A stretch of 64,000 nucleotides of DNA, taken from positions 1 to 64,000 of the forward strand of contig JAXMDC010000007.1 in assembly GCA_046349035.1 (NCBI GenBank), written 5' to 3'. A program made the translations under genes and the position numbers. Of this stretch, positions 34,673 through 45,245 are shown piece after piece. This DNA comes from JAXMDC01 sp046349035. GTDB taxonomy: Bacteria > Pseudomonadota > Alphaproteobacteria > Rhizobiales > Kaistiaceae. Numbering within the stretch: position 1 is the first letter of the stretch; each line of letters begins with the position of its first letter. The notes beneath the pieces were generated by a model. The model did no database searches, was not told the DNA's origin, and saw only the letters and a list, made by a program, of their open reading frames with translations.

Positions 34673-37303
34673 TTGAGACCCCCGTATCGAGTGACGGTGC
34701 CGCGTGGGACGTGGCACCCGGCGCAAGTTCATCTGGCCGGGCAACCGTCCCTTCGCCTTCGCGTGGAGCATTGGACGGCAGGCATCCTGGCCTCCGTCGG
34801 CGTTCACGCCACGCTCGTTTGGTTTGCGCTCAACCAACCGTTCGGCCCGGCAGGCATTCGCGCTTTTCCGCCCGGTCCCGACCGCTTCGAGGCGATCCTG
34901 GCACCGCCAACGATCGCACTGGCCCCCCGCGACACGGCATCTGACTCCGCTCCGGTTTCTGCGGTGCCCGGCCAAGCGACACCGGTCGCGGCAACCGACA
35001 GGGTCGGGCGGACGGCCAATCCCGCTATCGGCGCCGTGCTCGCGGCGGTACCGCCCTCTCCCTCCCGCGCGCCGACTGAGGGCGCATTGCTCGACGCGCT
35101 CACATCCCGGACTGCTACACCCAATGGCGCAACCCGCGCCGCCGTCGCCGCCGCCCTTGCCGCCCCTTCCCTGCAGCCGTCCCCGCCGACCACGGCGCGC
35201 CCGGTCGCCCCACCATCCAATGATGGGAGCCCCGTGCCGGCCTCTGCCGCTCTGCCGGCTCGCGACCGGACCGCAGCGATGCTCCCCGCGTTACCGACCT
35301 TCGCGTCACTCCCGGCCGTTTCTGGTGCGATCGCCGCGCCAGCTCCCGGCAGCACCGAGGTCTCTCCGGCCACCGGACACGGTCCGGCAGCCGGTCCCCT
35401 CGCCGCCACCCCAGCCGCCAAGATCAGTTCGGGCATTGCCATTGCCCTCGCCACCCCACGCACGGATGCGACCGCCGACCTCCTAGTAATTGCCGGAACC
35501 GCGGCCGCTGCGGGCGCCCAGGCAAGGATCGCCCCGCCAGCGGTGACACCCGCGGCAGCGCTGCAGATAGGGGCTGCCGTGCCTCCCATCTCGACAGCGG
35601 TTGCGGCCGCCCCTAAGGGCGATGCCGGCACCGTCGCCCCTTCCATGGCCGCGACAGCCATCGTCATCGCAGAGGCAAACACCGCCAGCACCTCCCGAGA
35701 AGCTCCAGCGAACGCTACACCGCCAGCCGCTTCAAAGGCGCCTCCGCAGTCGACGCTGGCGGCCTCGCCAACTCCTCCGGCGACCGACGCCACGCCCGGG
35801 CCCGATGTGGGTGTCCTTGCGGCACCGCGAGCGACAGTTGCCAATGCCAACGCCGAAGCGATCGTCGCCAGTCTCGCTCCCGGCTCGCCGTGGACGACCT
35901 TGCCAGCCGCAACAGTGGCTCCGTCGCAGTTGGCGCTTGCCGCGACGCCGGTATCGCCGGCCGCCATCGCGAAGACCGGCCGCGACGGGGGCGCTGTCCC
36001 GCCGCGAGCCGCGGCAGCCATCGCCAACCCCATCGTTTTCGCCGGGCTCGCCCCGGACGGGGCGATGAGTGCCGGCCCGCCGGCGGTCCCTGCTCCCGTT
36101 CAAGGGGCGGTCGCCGCGCTGTCCGCCGCATTGGCGACGGCCACTCCGAACCCCACCGTCGGTAGCGTCGCCGCCGAGGAAGCGGCGCTCGCCGCCGACC
36201 GAGGCGGGACGGTCGCTGCAGCTACTTCTCCCTCTGGCCAGATTACGCCGAGCCCATTTGCGGTTCGCCCGCCAACGCCCGCAGCTGCACCTGCCCCTGC
36301 CGCAGTCGGCCCTAGTCTCTCGCCGCCTTCCATGGCGATCGCGGCCACGCCTGCCGCGGCGGCAAGATCACAATCGACACCGCTCCGTGACACCGTCGCC
36401 GCATCACCGGGCACCGCGAGCGCCGGGACGACATTTGTGGCGCCCACCGCCGCGCCGGTCGCAGCGGGAGTTGCATCGCGCGCGGCCGGCCCGCCGTCCG
36501 CACTCAGCATCGCCAAAGAGGCGCCGGCGGCGGCCGCGGCCCGTCTCGATGCGCTCGCAGTGGCGTCGAACCGGCCCGTTGCGGTCGACGCGTCGGCGAA
36601 CCGGCCAGCGGACATCACCGCGCCATCGCGGGCGCCGGCAACACTCGCCATGCAAGCAGCCGGGCCAGCCGCGCGCGCGCCCGACTCGGTGCAGCAAGAC
36701 GCCCGCCAGACTGCAACTGCACCGCCAACCGCACCCTCCCCCCTATTGCGCATCGCGTCGCTGCCGGCGCTCAGCGCCCCGGCCCCGACACAGAGCCGAC
36801 CGGCCCCGCCGGTGGCCGCCCCGCCATCCGTGCTCACCCTCGGCCTTGGCCCGATCGTCTCGGCCGTCGACGCCGATGTCGTGGCCGAGGACTTGCCGCA
36901 GGCGATCGGGGCGGGCGATGCCGCGGAACTGGCGACCATTCTCGTCGCCGAAGACGAAAGCCCGCTGGTCACCGGCGGCACGGTTCGCGCCTCGGACGTA
37001 ACGCCGTCCCGGGCTGAAGTGCAGGCGGCTCGCTACCGAGCCGGTGTCGTCGGCCAAATCCAGCGGCGCGCGGCCGCCTATGCCCGGCGCGCTCAGCCGC
37101 GCTCGACCGTTGTCGCGGTGCTGATCGACCGGGCTGGCCGCCTCGTGTCCCGCTCCGTTGCCACCTCATCGGGAAGCGCCGCGGCGGATTGGCGCGCCCT
37201 GAACCTTGTCAACCGCGCAGGGCCGTTCCCGCCATTTCCGCGCGGCATCGGCCAGAGCACCATTCGCATCCGAATTGCGATAAATTTCAGCGTTCGGCGT
37301 TGA
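34673..37303 (+). CDS. tonB: TonB-like energy transducer with very long Ala/Pro-rich linker
   Basis: 876 residues from a TTG with GAGG 5 bp upstream (in-frame GTG at 34691 also possible). A single membrane helix lies at about 35-53 (TAGILASVGVHATLVWFAL) with the S-x3-H motif (Ser41, His45) of TonB. Residues about 60-730 are low-complexity Ala/Pro/Thr-rich, far longer than the usual 100-150. The last 90 residues form a TonB C-terminal domain: VVAVLIDRAGRLVSRSVATSSGSAAADWRALNLV, PFPPFP, IRIRIAINF. Followed by exbB and exbD, which supports TonB. Low-complexity DNA makes assembly error in the linker possible. Confidence 0.87.
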   Translation: MRPPYRVTVPRGTWHPAQVHLAGQPSLRLRVEHWTAGILASVGVHATLVWFALNQPFGPAGIRAFPPGPDRFEAILAPPTIALAPRDTASDSAPVSAVPGQATPVAATDRVGRTANPAIGAVLAAVPPSPSRAPTEGALLDALTSRTATPNGATRAAVAAALAAPSLQPSPPTTARPVAPPSNDGSPVPASAALPARDRTAAMLPALPTFASLPAVSGAIAAPAPGSTEVSPATGHGPAAGPLAATPAAKISSGIAIALATPRTDATADLLVIAGTAAAAGAQARIAPPAVTPAAALQIGAAVPPISTAVAAAPKGDAGTVAPSMAATAIVIAEANTASTSREAPANATPPAASKAPPQSTLAASPTPPATDATPGPDVGVLAAPRATVANANAEAIVASLAPGSPWTTLPAATVAPSQLALAATPVSPAAIAKTGRDGGAVPPRAAAAIANPIVFAGLAPDGAMSAGPPAVPAPVQGAVAALSAALATATPNPTVGSVAAEEAALAADRGGTVAAATSPSGQITPSPFAVRPPTPAAAPAPAAVGPSLSPPSMAIAATPAAAARSQSTPLRDTVAASPGTASAGTTFVAPTAAPVAAGVASRAAGPPSALSIAKEAPAAAAARLDALAVASNRPVAVDASANRPADITAPSRAPATLAMQAAGPAARAPDSVQQDARQTATAPPTAPSPLLRIASLPALSAPAPTQSRPAPPVAAPPSVLTLGLGPIVSAVDADVVAEDLPQAIGAGDAAELATILVAEDESPLVTGGTVRASDVTPSRAEVQAARYRAGVVGQIQRRAAAYARRAQPRSTVVAVLIDRAGRLVSRSVATSSGSAAADWRALNLVNRAGPFPPFPRGIGQSTIRIRIAINFSVRR

Positions 37304-37379
37304 TCGGCACCGGCCGGCAACCGATCTGACTTTGCGCGGGAGTACCCAGGACCGCAGGCAAAGAGAGGTTAGTCTCGAC

Positions 37380-38189
37380 GTGGCGAGATCAGGTGCCCTG
37401 TGGACAATCTGCCTTCGGACTGCCGTTTCCACGGCGGCGACGGCGGTTGCCTCTATGGCGTTTGCCCAGTCGCCGCCAGCACCCGCATCGCCCTTGTCCA
37501 TGCGCGACTTCTCGCCCCTGGCGATGATCCTCAATGCCGACCGCGTGGTCCAGGCGGTAACCCTGATCCTAGTAATGGCGTCGATCGCCACCTGGACCAT
37601 TTTCGCTGCCAAGAGCCTGGAGATGATGGCGGCACGGCGCAATTTGCGTTGGAGCTTCGCCAAGATTCAGAGCGCACGCACCCTCGAGGAAGCCGAGCAT
37701 GTCGTCCGCGTTCGTGGCAGTCCCGCGGCTCTCCTGCGCGCCGCCGGACTGGAGACGAGGATGTCGGCCGGCCTCGCCGTCGAGGGTATCAAGGAGCGCG
37801 TCGCCTCGCGCCTGCAGCGCATCGAGGTCGCCGGCGGGCGGACTATCGGCCGCGGCATCGGCGTCCTTGCGACGATTGGCGCGACCGCCCCCTTCGTCGG
37901 CCTTTTCGGAACGGTTTGGGGGATTATGGACGCCTTCATCGGCATCTCGCGTGCCGAGACGACGAACCTGGCGATTGTCGCCCCGGGCATCGCCGAGGCG
38001 CTGTTCGTCACCGCGGTCGGTCTCGTCACCGCCATCCCCGCAGTGGTTATCTACAACGCCTTCTCGCGTTCGATCGCCGGCTATCGCGCCGAGGTTGCCG
38101 ATATTTCGGCTGAGATCCTCCGCCTCGTCGGGCGCGATCTCGACCGTGCGGCCGGCCTCTCCGAACCGCTCGCTCAGGCTGCGCAGTAG
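37380..38189 (+). CDS. exbB: Biopolymer transport protein ExbB
   Basis: MotA/TolQ/ExbB proton-channel subunit, about 269 residues from GTG 37380. An N-terminal cleavable-looking signal (TAATAVASMAFAQS) precedes the first membrane helix VVQAVTLILVMASIATWTIFAAKSLE. The conserved channel segments are GRGIGVLATIGATAPFVGLFGTVWGIMDAF and IAPGIAEALFVTAVGLVTAIPAVVIYNAF (first residue V in the sequence). GAGAGG lies 11 bp upstream of the GTG, so the exact start is moderately uncertain; the frame is open back to 37332. Forms the energising complex with the TonB and ExbD encoded on either side. Confidence 0.94.
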   Translation: MARSGALWTICLRTAVSTAATAVASMAFAQSPPAPASPLSMRDFSPLAMILNADRVVQAVTLILVMASIATWTIFAAKSLEMMAARRNLRWSFAKIQSARTLEEAEHVVRVRGSPAALLRAAGLETRMSAGLAVEGIKERVASRLQRIEVAGGRTIGRGIGVLATIGATAPFVGLFGTVWGIMDAFIGISRAETTNLAIVAPGIAEALFVTAVGLVTAIPAVVIYNAFSRSIAGYRAEVADISAEILRLVGRDLDRAAGLSEPLAQAAQ

Positions 38190-38194
38190 CCGCC

Positions 38195-38611
38195 ATGTTG
38201 ATCCGCCCGCCCGACGAAGCCGACGATCTTCCCGAGAGCCATGAAATCAACGTCACCCCGCTGATTGACGTGATGCTGGTACTCCTCATCGTGTTCATGG
38301 TGGCCGCGCCGCTGGCGACCATGGACGTGTCCGTCAGCCTGCCCTCGGCGGGCGGCAATGCTGCGGTTCGTCAGACCCGTCCGGTGATGGTGACCATGCG
38401 CGCCGACCGAACCGTCGTCTTCGGTGGGCAGGAGCTCGCACCGGCGGCGCTCGCGCCCGCCCTCGACGCGAAATTTGCCGGCGATCGCAGCGACCCGGTC
38501 TACCTGCTCGCCGACCGCTCCATCCCCTATGGCGAAGTCATGGCCCTGACCGCCGCAATCAAGAATGCCGGCTACCGCGTCTCACTGGTGACCGGCGCGG
38601 CCCGCGAATGA
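38195..38611 (+). CDS. exbD: Biopolymer transport protein ExbD
   Basis: 138 residues: short cytoplasmic tail SHEINVTPLIDVMLVLLIVFMVAAPL with the essential membrane Asp in LIDVML, then a periplasmic domain (VSLPSAGGN...PVMVTMRADRTVVFGGQEL...VYLLADRSIPYGEVMALTAAIKNAGYRVSLVT). Starts 5 bp after exbB. Last gene of the tonB-exbB-exbD group; converges with the zeta-inhibitor gene. Confidence 0.96.
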   Translation: MLIRPPDEADDLPESHEINVTPLIDVMLVLLIVFMVAAPLATMDVSVSLPSAGGNAAVRQTRPVMVTMRADRTVVFGGQELAPAALAPALDAKFAGDRSDPVYLLADRSIPYGEVMALTAAIKNAGYRVSLVTGAARE

Positions 38612-38624
38612 CCGCTTCCCGCTG

Positions 38625-38948
38625 TCAGGACTCGTTGGCGATCTCGTCCCTGGCGCGAACCAGAAGCTCGTCCATCGTCCGGCGAATCTGGTGGTCGGAG
38701 CGCTCGACGCCGGCCGCGATGAGGTCGGCCTTCACTTTCGCAAACACGTCCTCATCGCCCGGCTTGTCGAGATCGGCCACTGCCACCGTGCGGGCATAGT
38801 CCTGAGCCGCCTGTCCGGTTCTCCCCATTAGTTCGGCAGCCCAGAGGCCGAGAAGCTTGTTGCGGCGTGCTTCGGCACGAAACCGCGCCTCCTGGTCATG
38901 CGCAAACTTCTTCTCAAAGCCCTCTTTACGCTTGTCGAACGTGGTCAT
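38625..38948 (-). CDS. F1Fo-ATPase inhibitor subunit zeta (DUF1476)
   Basis: 107 residues. MTTFDKRKEGFEKKFAHDQEARFRAEARRNKLLGLWAAE is the hallmark N-terminal inhibitory helix of the alphaproteobacterial zeta subunit that blocks F1-ATPase rotation. The remainder is helical, ending MDELLVRARDEIANES. ATG 38948 is chosen over the longer open frame because it gives the family N-terminus and GGAGAG lies upstream. Divergent to purC, a synteny known from other alphaproteobacteria. Confidence 0.93.
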   Translation of the reverse strand: MTTFDKRKEGFEKKFAHDQEARFRAEARRNKLLGLWAAELMGRTGQAAQDYARTVAVADLDKPGDEDVFAKVKADLIAAGVERSDHQIRRTMDELLVRARDEIANES

Positions 38949-39200
38949 TTGCTGGCTCTCCGCGCCCCTGAGGGACGAGCGGCCTTGCATATCGCCGCCA
39001 AGTGCCCAAATCAACGTCGGTGGGACAGCGCTAACCGCGTCAAAAACCGCTGACAACCCGCGGCGACATTGAGAATCTCCGGTCGATCGGCTACGTAGCG
39101 CTTTGTCCATCACGGACGCAGCCCCGGGCCGCCGGCCGCAATGCCGGGCCGATCTGCGCCAAGCGTCTCGCGATCCCCTTCTAGACTGCGGTGGGTGCCA

Positions 39201-39965
39201 ATGAAAACGCGTCGGCGCATTTACGAAGGCAAGGCCAAGATCCTCTACGAGGGTCCGGAGCCCGGCACGCTCGTTCAGTTCTTCAAGGACGATGCCACCG
39301 CCTTCAACAAAAAGAAGCACGAGATCGTTGACGGCAAAGGCGTGCTCAACAACCGCATTTCCGAGCACATCTTCACCCACCTCAATCGGATGGGGATTCC
39401 TACGCATTTCATCCGCCGCCTGAACATGCGCGAGCAGCTGATCCGCGAGGTTGAGATCATCCCGCTCGAGGTGGTTGTGCGTAACGTCGCCGCCGGCTCG
39501 CTTGCCAAGCGCCTCGGCATGGAGGAAGGCACCGTCCTGCCGCGCTCGATCATCGAGTTCTATTACAAGAACGACGCCCTTGAAGACCCGATGGTTTCCG
39601 AGGAGCACATCACCGCTTTCGGCTGGGCGACGCCGCAGGAAATCGACGACATCATGGCCCTCGCCATTCGCGTCAACGACTTCCTCTCCGGCCTCTTCCT
39701 GGGCGTCGGTATCCAGTTAGTCGATTTCAAGATCGAATGCGGCCGTCTCTGGGAAAACGAGATGATGCGGGTGGTGGTCGCCGACGAGATCTCGCCCGAC
39801 TCCTGCCGCCTGTGGGACGTGCAGACCCAGAACAAGCTCGACAAAGACCGCTTCCGCCGCGACATGGGCGGAATGTTGGAGGCCTATCAGGAGGTGGCGC
39901 GGCGTCTTGGCATCCTGATCGAACAGGAGCGTCCCAAGGGTGCCGGCCCCGTCCTCGTCCAATAA
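39201..39965 (+). CDS. purC: Phosphoribosylaminoimidazole-succinocarboxamide (SAICAR) synthase
   Basis: ATP-dependent ligation of aspartate to CAIR in purine synthesis; 254 residues. Motifs: IYEGKAKILYEGPEPGTLVQFFKDDATAFN (ATP-binding hairpin), VLNNRISEHIFTHL, EVVVRNVAAGS, VDFKIECGRLWENE, and VVADEISPDSCRLWD. ATG 39201 follows the family start (MKTRRRIYEGKAK); the upstream in-frame extension has no support. First gene of purC-purS-x-purQ-purL; the order matches stepwise assembly of the FGAM synthase complex downstream. Confidence 0.97.
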   Translation: MKTRRRIYEGKAKILYEGPEPGTLVQFFKDDATAFNKKKHEIVDGKGVLNNRISEHIFTHLNRMGIPTHFIRRLNMREQLIREVEIIPLEVVVRNVAAGSLAKRLGMEEGTVLPRSIIEFYYKNDALEDPMVSEEHITAFGWATPQEIDDIMALAIRVNDFLSGLFLGVGIQLVDFKIECGRLWENEMMRVVVADEISPDSCRLWDVQTQNKLDKDRFRRDMGGMLEAYQEVARRLGILIEQERPKGAGPVLVQ

Positions 39966-40010
39966 GGTTCGGCTGACGCGGGCCAACCGCGTCGGCAACA
40001 AGGGACGACG

Positions 40011-40250
40011 ATGAAAGCTCAGATTAGGGTAACGCTGAAGGAAGGCGTTCTCGACCCGCAAGGGAAGGCCATCGAGGGTGCGCTTTCCTCCTTGGGTTTC
40101 CCCGGTGTCGACGGTGTTCGCCAAGGCAAGATCTTCGACATCGAGCTTGCCGAGACCGATCCGGCGAAGGCCCGCGCGGCGCTGTCGGCAATGTGCGAAC
40201 GCCTGCTCGCCAATACCGTGATCGAAGACTACCGCGTGGAGATCGTGTGA
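40011..40250 (+). CDS. purS: FGAM synthase subunit PurS
   Basis: 79-residue structural subunit that bridges PurQ and small-type PurL in formylglycinamidine synthase. MKAQIRVTLKEGVLDPQGKAIEGALSSLGFPGVDGVRQGKIFDIELAETDPAKA is diagnostic. The ATG is preceded by GGGACGACG. The stop TGA overlaps the GTG of the next, exported-protein gene (GTGA). Confidence 0.97.
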   Translation: MKAQIRVTLKEGVLDPQGKAIEGALSSLGFPGVDGVRQGKIFDIELAETDPAKARAALSAMCERLLANTVIEDYRVEIV

Positions 40251-40816
40251 TCGCAAACCGCTGGGGCGGGCGTGTCCGCTCGGCCCTATGGCAAATGCGC
40301 ATCTGTCAGCCGGCACTGGCGGCAGCGCTGAGCTTGTTCGCCGCCACCGGAGCGGCCGAGACACTGACCATGCCGCTTGGGGGCTTGGTGATCGCCTACG
40401 ACGGGACCGAGTGGCAGGCCGTAGGCGCGGCCACGCTCCGCTGCGTGTCGCCGGCGTGCGGCGCCGACTCCACCTACCGCGAAGGCCCCAGTGTATTCGT
40501 GAGAGCCGTTCCCGTCACCGTCGGCCAGGACCTGGATTGCGGGGCGGCGTTCAAAGACGGCGAAGCCGACAACGGTTTCGGCCGCGAAATCCGCCTGCGC
40601 CACGCCGCCAATGGGCTCGACTTTGCGATCAGCGTCATCCCCAGCGCTTGTCGCGCGCTTGCCCCGCCGCTGGTCCGCGCCTGCACGTTGGCCGGCTCGA
40701 CGACCTACATCTTCGCCAGCGGCTTCAGCAACGGCTGTCGGACCGAGTCGGCATTGCCGCTGAGCGCGCTGAAGAGCTTGCTGGACGGCGTGCGACCGTC
40801 AGGAGGGCCGCGATGA
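40247..40816 (+). CDS. Exported six-cysteine protein inside the pur operon
   Basis: 189 residues from GTG 40247, which overlaps the purS stop by 4 bp and has GGAG 5 bp upstream. An N-terminal basic stretch is followed by a signal peptide around MRICQPALAAALSLFAATGAAETL (alternative start ATG at 40295). The mature protein of about 150 residues has six Cys (RCVSPAC, LDCG, SACRA, RACTL, NGCRT), enough for three disulphides. No family recognised. The stop overlaps the purQ ATG by 4 bp (ATGA), so it is translationally coupled on both sides to cytoplasmic purine enzymes, which is unexpected. Confidence 0.8.
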   Translation: MIANRWGGRVRSALWQMRICQPALAAALSLFAATGAAETLTMPLGGLVIAYDGTEWQAVGAATLRCVSPACGADSTYREGPSVFVRAVPVTVGQDLDCGAAFKDGEADNGFGREIRLRHAANGLDFAISVIPSACRALAPPLVRACTLAGSTTYIFASGFSNGCRTESALPLSALKSLLDGVRPSGGPR

Positions 40817-41501
40817 AGAGTGCCGTCATTGTCTTCCCCGGATCCAACCGCGATCGCGACATGGCCGACGCCCTGGCGCGGATTCTCGGTCGTCCGCCGC
40901 TGATGGTCTGGCATGCCGAGACGACCCTCCCGCCCCTGGATGTGATTGTGCTGCCGGGCGGCTTCTCCTACGGCGACTACTTACGCTCCGGCGCTATCGC
41001 CGCGCGCGCTCCGGTGATGCGGGCGGTGGCCGCGCGCGCCGCCGCCGGCGTGCCGGTGCTTGGCGTCTGCAACGGCTTTCAAATTCTCTGCGAGGCGGGG
41101 CTGTTGCCCGGGGTCTTGATGCGCAACGCCAATCTCCGCTTCATATGCCACGATGTGACCTTGCGCGTGGAGACGACCCGGACGCCCTTCACCAGCGCTT
41201 ATCGCAAGGGCGAGGTCGTCCGTTTCCCGGTGGCGCATGGCGACGGCAACTACCGCTGCGACGCCGAAACGCTGCGCCGCCTCAAGGGAGAGGACCGCGT
41301 GGCCTTCCGCTACGTCGATGCGGCGGGCGAAACGACCACCGCCGGCAATCCCAACGGCTCGCTCGACGCCATCGCCGGCATCGTCAACGACAAGCGTAAC
41401 GTTCTCGGCCTGATGCCCCACCCCGAAGACATGATCGAGCCGGCGCATGGCGGGACCGACGGCCGCCGGCTGTTTGCCGGACTCGTCGAGGCGGTTGTCG
41501 C

Positions 41502-41505
<4 letters not shown>
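40813..41505 (+). CDS. purQ: FGAM synthase glutaminase subunit PurQ
   Basis: 230-residue class I glutamine amidotransferase supplying ammonia to PurL. FPGSNRDRDMADAL, VLPGGFSYGDYLRSGAIAA, nucleophile Cys in VLGVCNGFQILCEAGLLPG, and the His/Glu pair in LGLMPHPEDMIEP. AGGAGG is located 6 bp upstream of the ATG. The 4-bp overlap with the preceding exported-protein gene and with purL (GTGA) indicates translational coupling. Confidence 0.97.
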
Positions 41506-43709
<2,204 letters not shown>

Positions 43710-43757
43710 GCGCCCCTCGACACAACAAGACTGGCTCGTGGCAGGGGAGTTTGGCCG

Positions 43758-43994
43758 ATGGCAATGAGTGCCCACGACATTGAGGCGCTTATCCGGGCGG
43801 CTCTGCCCGATGCCGAAGTAACCATTCGGGACACCGCCGGCGACGGTAATCACTACTCGGCGGTTGTCATTTCGGAGGCGTTTCGTGGCAAGAACCGCGT
43901 TCAGCAGCACCAGATGGTGTATAATGCCCTGAAGGGAAATATGGGCGGCGTCCTTCACGCCCTCGCGTTGCAGACCTCTGTGCCGCAGGGCTGA
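43758..43994 (+). CDS. bolA: BolA family protein
   Basis: 78 residues. MSAHDIEALIRAALPDAEVTIRDTAGDGNHYSAVVISEAFRGKNRVQQHQMVYNAL carries the class II KH-like fold and the invariant His of the Fe-S/glutaredoxin partner site (QQHQMVYNAL). The ATG at 43758 is chosen with GGGGAG 8 bp upstream; ATG 43764 is also possible. It sits 56 bp before a CGFS glutaredoxin gene, its usual functional partner in iron-sulphur cluster sensing and trafficking. Confidence 0.95.
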   Translation: MAMSAHDIEALIRAALPDAEVTIRDTAGDGNHYSAVVISEAFRGKNRVQQHQMVYNALKGNMGGVLHALALQTSVPQG

Positions 43995-44050
43995 ACCGTT
44001 TCCGGAAGCGTAGTCTGGCTTACGCCAGCTAAGAGATCGAGGACACCAGC

Positions 44051-44392
44051 ATGAGCGACATCAACAACTGGATCGACGGAGAGGTGAAGGGCAACAATGT
44101 CATCCTCTTCATGAAGGGCACGCCGGCGGCTCCGATGTGCGGCTTCTCCATGCAGGTGGTTCAGATACTCGACCATCTCGGTCTTCAATATAAGGGCGTG
44201 AATGTCCTGGAAAACGCCGAAATCCGCCAGGGCATCAAGGACTATTCCAACTGGCCGACGATCCCGCAGCTCTACGTGAAAGGCGAGTTCGTCGGCGGCT
44301 GCGATATCGTCCGCGAGATGTTCCAGGCTGGCGAATTGCAGCAGATGCTGGCCGACAAGGGCATCGCCATGACGGCGCCCGCCGAGGGCTAA
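44051..44392 (+). CDS. grxD: Monothiol CGFS glutaredoxin (Grx4/Grx5 type)
   Basis: 113 residues with the catalytic CGFS in KGTPAAPMCGFSMQVVQIL, the TIPQLYVKG-equivalent WPTIPQLYVKGEFVGGCDIVREMFQAGEL (cis-Pro and glutathione-binding GGCD). Such proteins bind a glutathione-ligated [2Fe-2S] cluster with BolA, whose gene is immediately upstream. It ends before a bidirectional terminator shared with rpsD. Confidence 0.97.
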   Translation: MSDINNWIDGEVKGNNVILFMKGTPAAPMCGFSMQVVQILDHLGLQYKGVNVLENAEIRQGIKDYSNWPTIPQLYVKGEFVGGCDIVREMFQAGELQQMLADKGIAMTAPAEG

Positions 44393-44425
44393 CAGCCCTC
44401 TCGATCGATTCTCAACGTCACTAAA

Positions 44426-44454
44426 AAGGCCCCGCGCCAACGGCGCGGGGCCTT
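44426..44454. terminator. Bidirectional terminator between grxD and rpsD
   Basis: Perfect 13-bp stem AAGGCCCCGCGCC / GGCGCGGGGCCTT with a 3-nt AAC loop. The plus strand continues TCGTTTT; the minus strand continues TTT, so it can stop both convergent transcripts (grxD and rpsD). Confidence 0.92.
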
Positions 44455-44477
44455 CGTTTTGGTACCTGTGCCGGCGT

Positions 44478-45095
44478 TTAGCGTGAGTAGAACTCGACCA
44501 CCAGGTTGGGTTCCATCGTCACCGGATACGGCACGTCCGATAGGCCCGGCAGGCGAGCGAGCCGCGCCGTCATCTTGGTGTGGTCGGCCTCAATGTAATC
44601 GGGGACATCGCGCTCGCGGAGCTGGATCGCCTCGAGCACGCTCACCGCCTGCTTGGACTTGTCCTTCACCTCGACGATATCGCCGACGCGGCAGCGATAG
44701 CTGGCGATGTTTACTCGCCGGCCGTTGACCTTGATGTGACCGTGATTGATGAACTGGCGCGCGGCGAACACCGTCGGGACGAACTTGGCGCGGTAGACGA
44801 CGGCGTCGAGGCGGCTTTCCAAGAGCTCGATCAGATACTGCGAGGTGTCGCCCTGCTTGCGGGACGCTTCCACGTAGATCTTGTGGAACTGCCGCTCGGA
44901 AATGTTGCCGTAGTAGCCCTTGAGCTTCTGCTTGGCGCGGAGCTGTGTCCCGAAGTCGGACACCTTGCCCTTGCGCCGCTGGCCGTGCTGGCCGGGCCCG
45001 TATTCACGCTTGTTAACCGGGCTCTTGTCGCGGCCCCAGATATTCTGGCCGAGCCGGCGGTCGATCTTGTACTTGGATTCGGCGCGTTTCGTCAT
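44478..45095 (-). CDS. rpsD: 30S ribosomal protein S4
   Basis: 205 residues of the primary 16S rRNA-binding protein. MTKRAESKYKIDRRLGQNIWGRDKSPVNKREYGPGQHGQRRKGKVSDFGTQLRAKQKLKGYYGNISERQF is characteristic, followed by the S4 RNA-binding domain SRLDAVVYRAKFVPTVFAARQFINHGHIKVNGRRVNIASYRC. AAGGGAAAG precedes the ATG, and a perfect inverted repeat abuts this Shine-Dalgarno. Separate from the alpha operon, as usual in alphaproteobacteria. Confidence 0.98.
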   Translation of the reverse strand: MTKRAESKYKIDRRLGQNIWGRDKSPVNKREYGPGQHGQRRKGKVSDFGTQLRAKQKLKGYYGNISERQFHKIYVEASRKQGDTSQYLIELLESRLDAVVYRAKFVPTVFAARQFINHGHIKVNGRRVNIASYRCRVGDIVEVKDKSKQAVSVLEAIQLRERDVPDYIEADHTKMTARLARLPGLSDVPYPVTMEPNLVVEFYSR

Positions 45096-45108
45096 CGCTT
45101 TCCCTTAC

Positions 45109-45125
45109 CTCATAGCGGCTATGAG
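45109..45125 (-). promoter_or_regulatory. Palindrome adjoining the rpsD ribosome-binding site
   Basis: CTCATAGC-G-GCTATGAG is a perfect inverted repeat with 8-bp arms, directly upstream of the rpsD Shine-Dalgarno (AAGGGAAAG) and 13 bp before the ATG. As DNA it could be an operator; as RNA it gives a 7-bp stem with a CCG loop next to the ribosome-binding site, a plausible translational control element. Function is inference. Confidence 0.45.
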
Positions 45126-45245
45126 CGCCCTCCTCTGCCGACCACCGGAGTGGCCCGCCGACAGGGCTACCCTGGGAAAAACCAGGGAATGCCCACGGGT
45201 CGCGGTCCGCGGCCGTTTTCTCAAACCGTCGCGGAAGCGGGCGAG

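Noticed and set aside
45170..45187. CCCTGG-GAAAAA-CCAGGG hairpin between murI and rpsD
   Set aside because: Only 6 bp and no U-tract in the relevant (minus) direction. It may be incidental.
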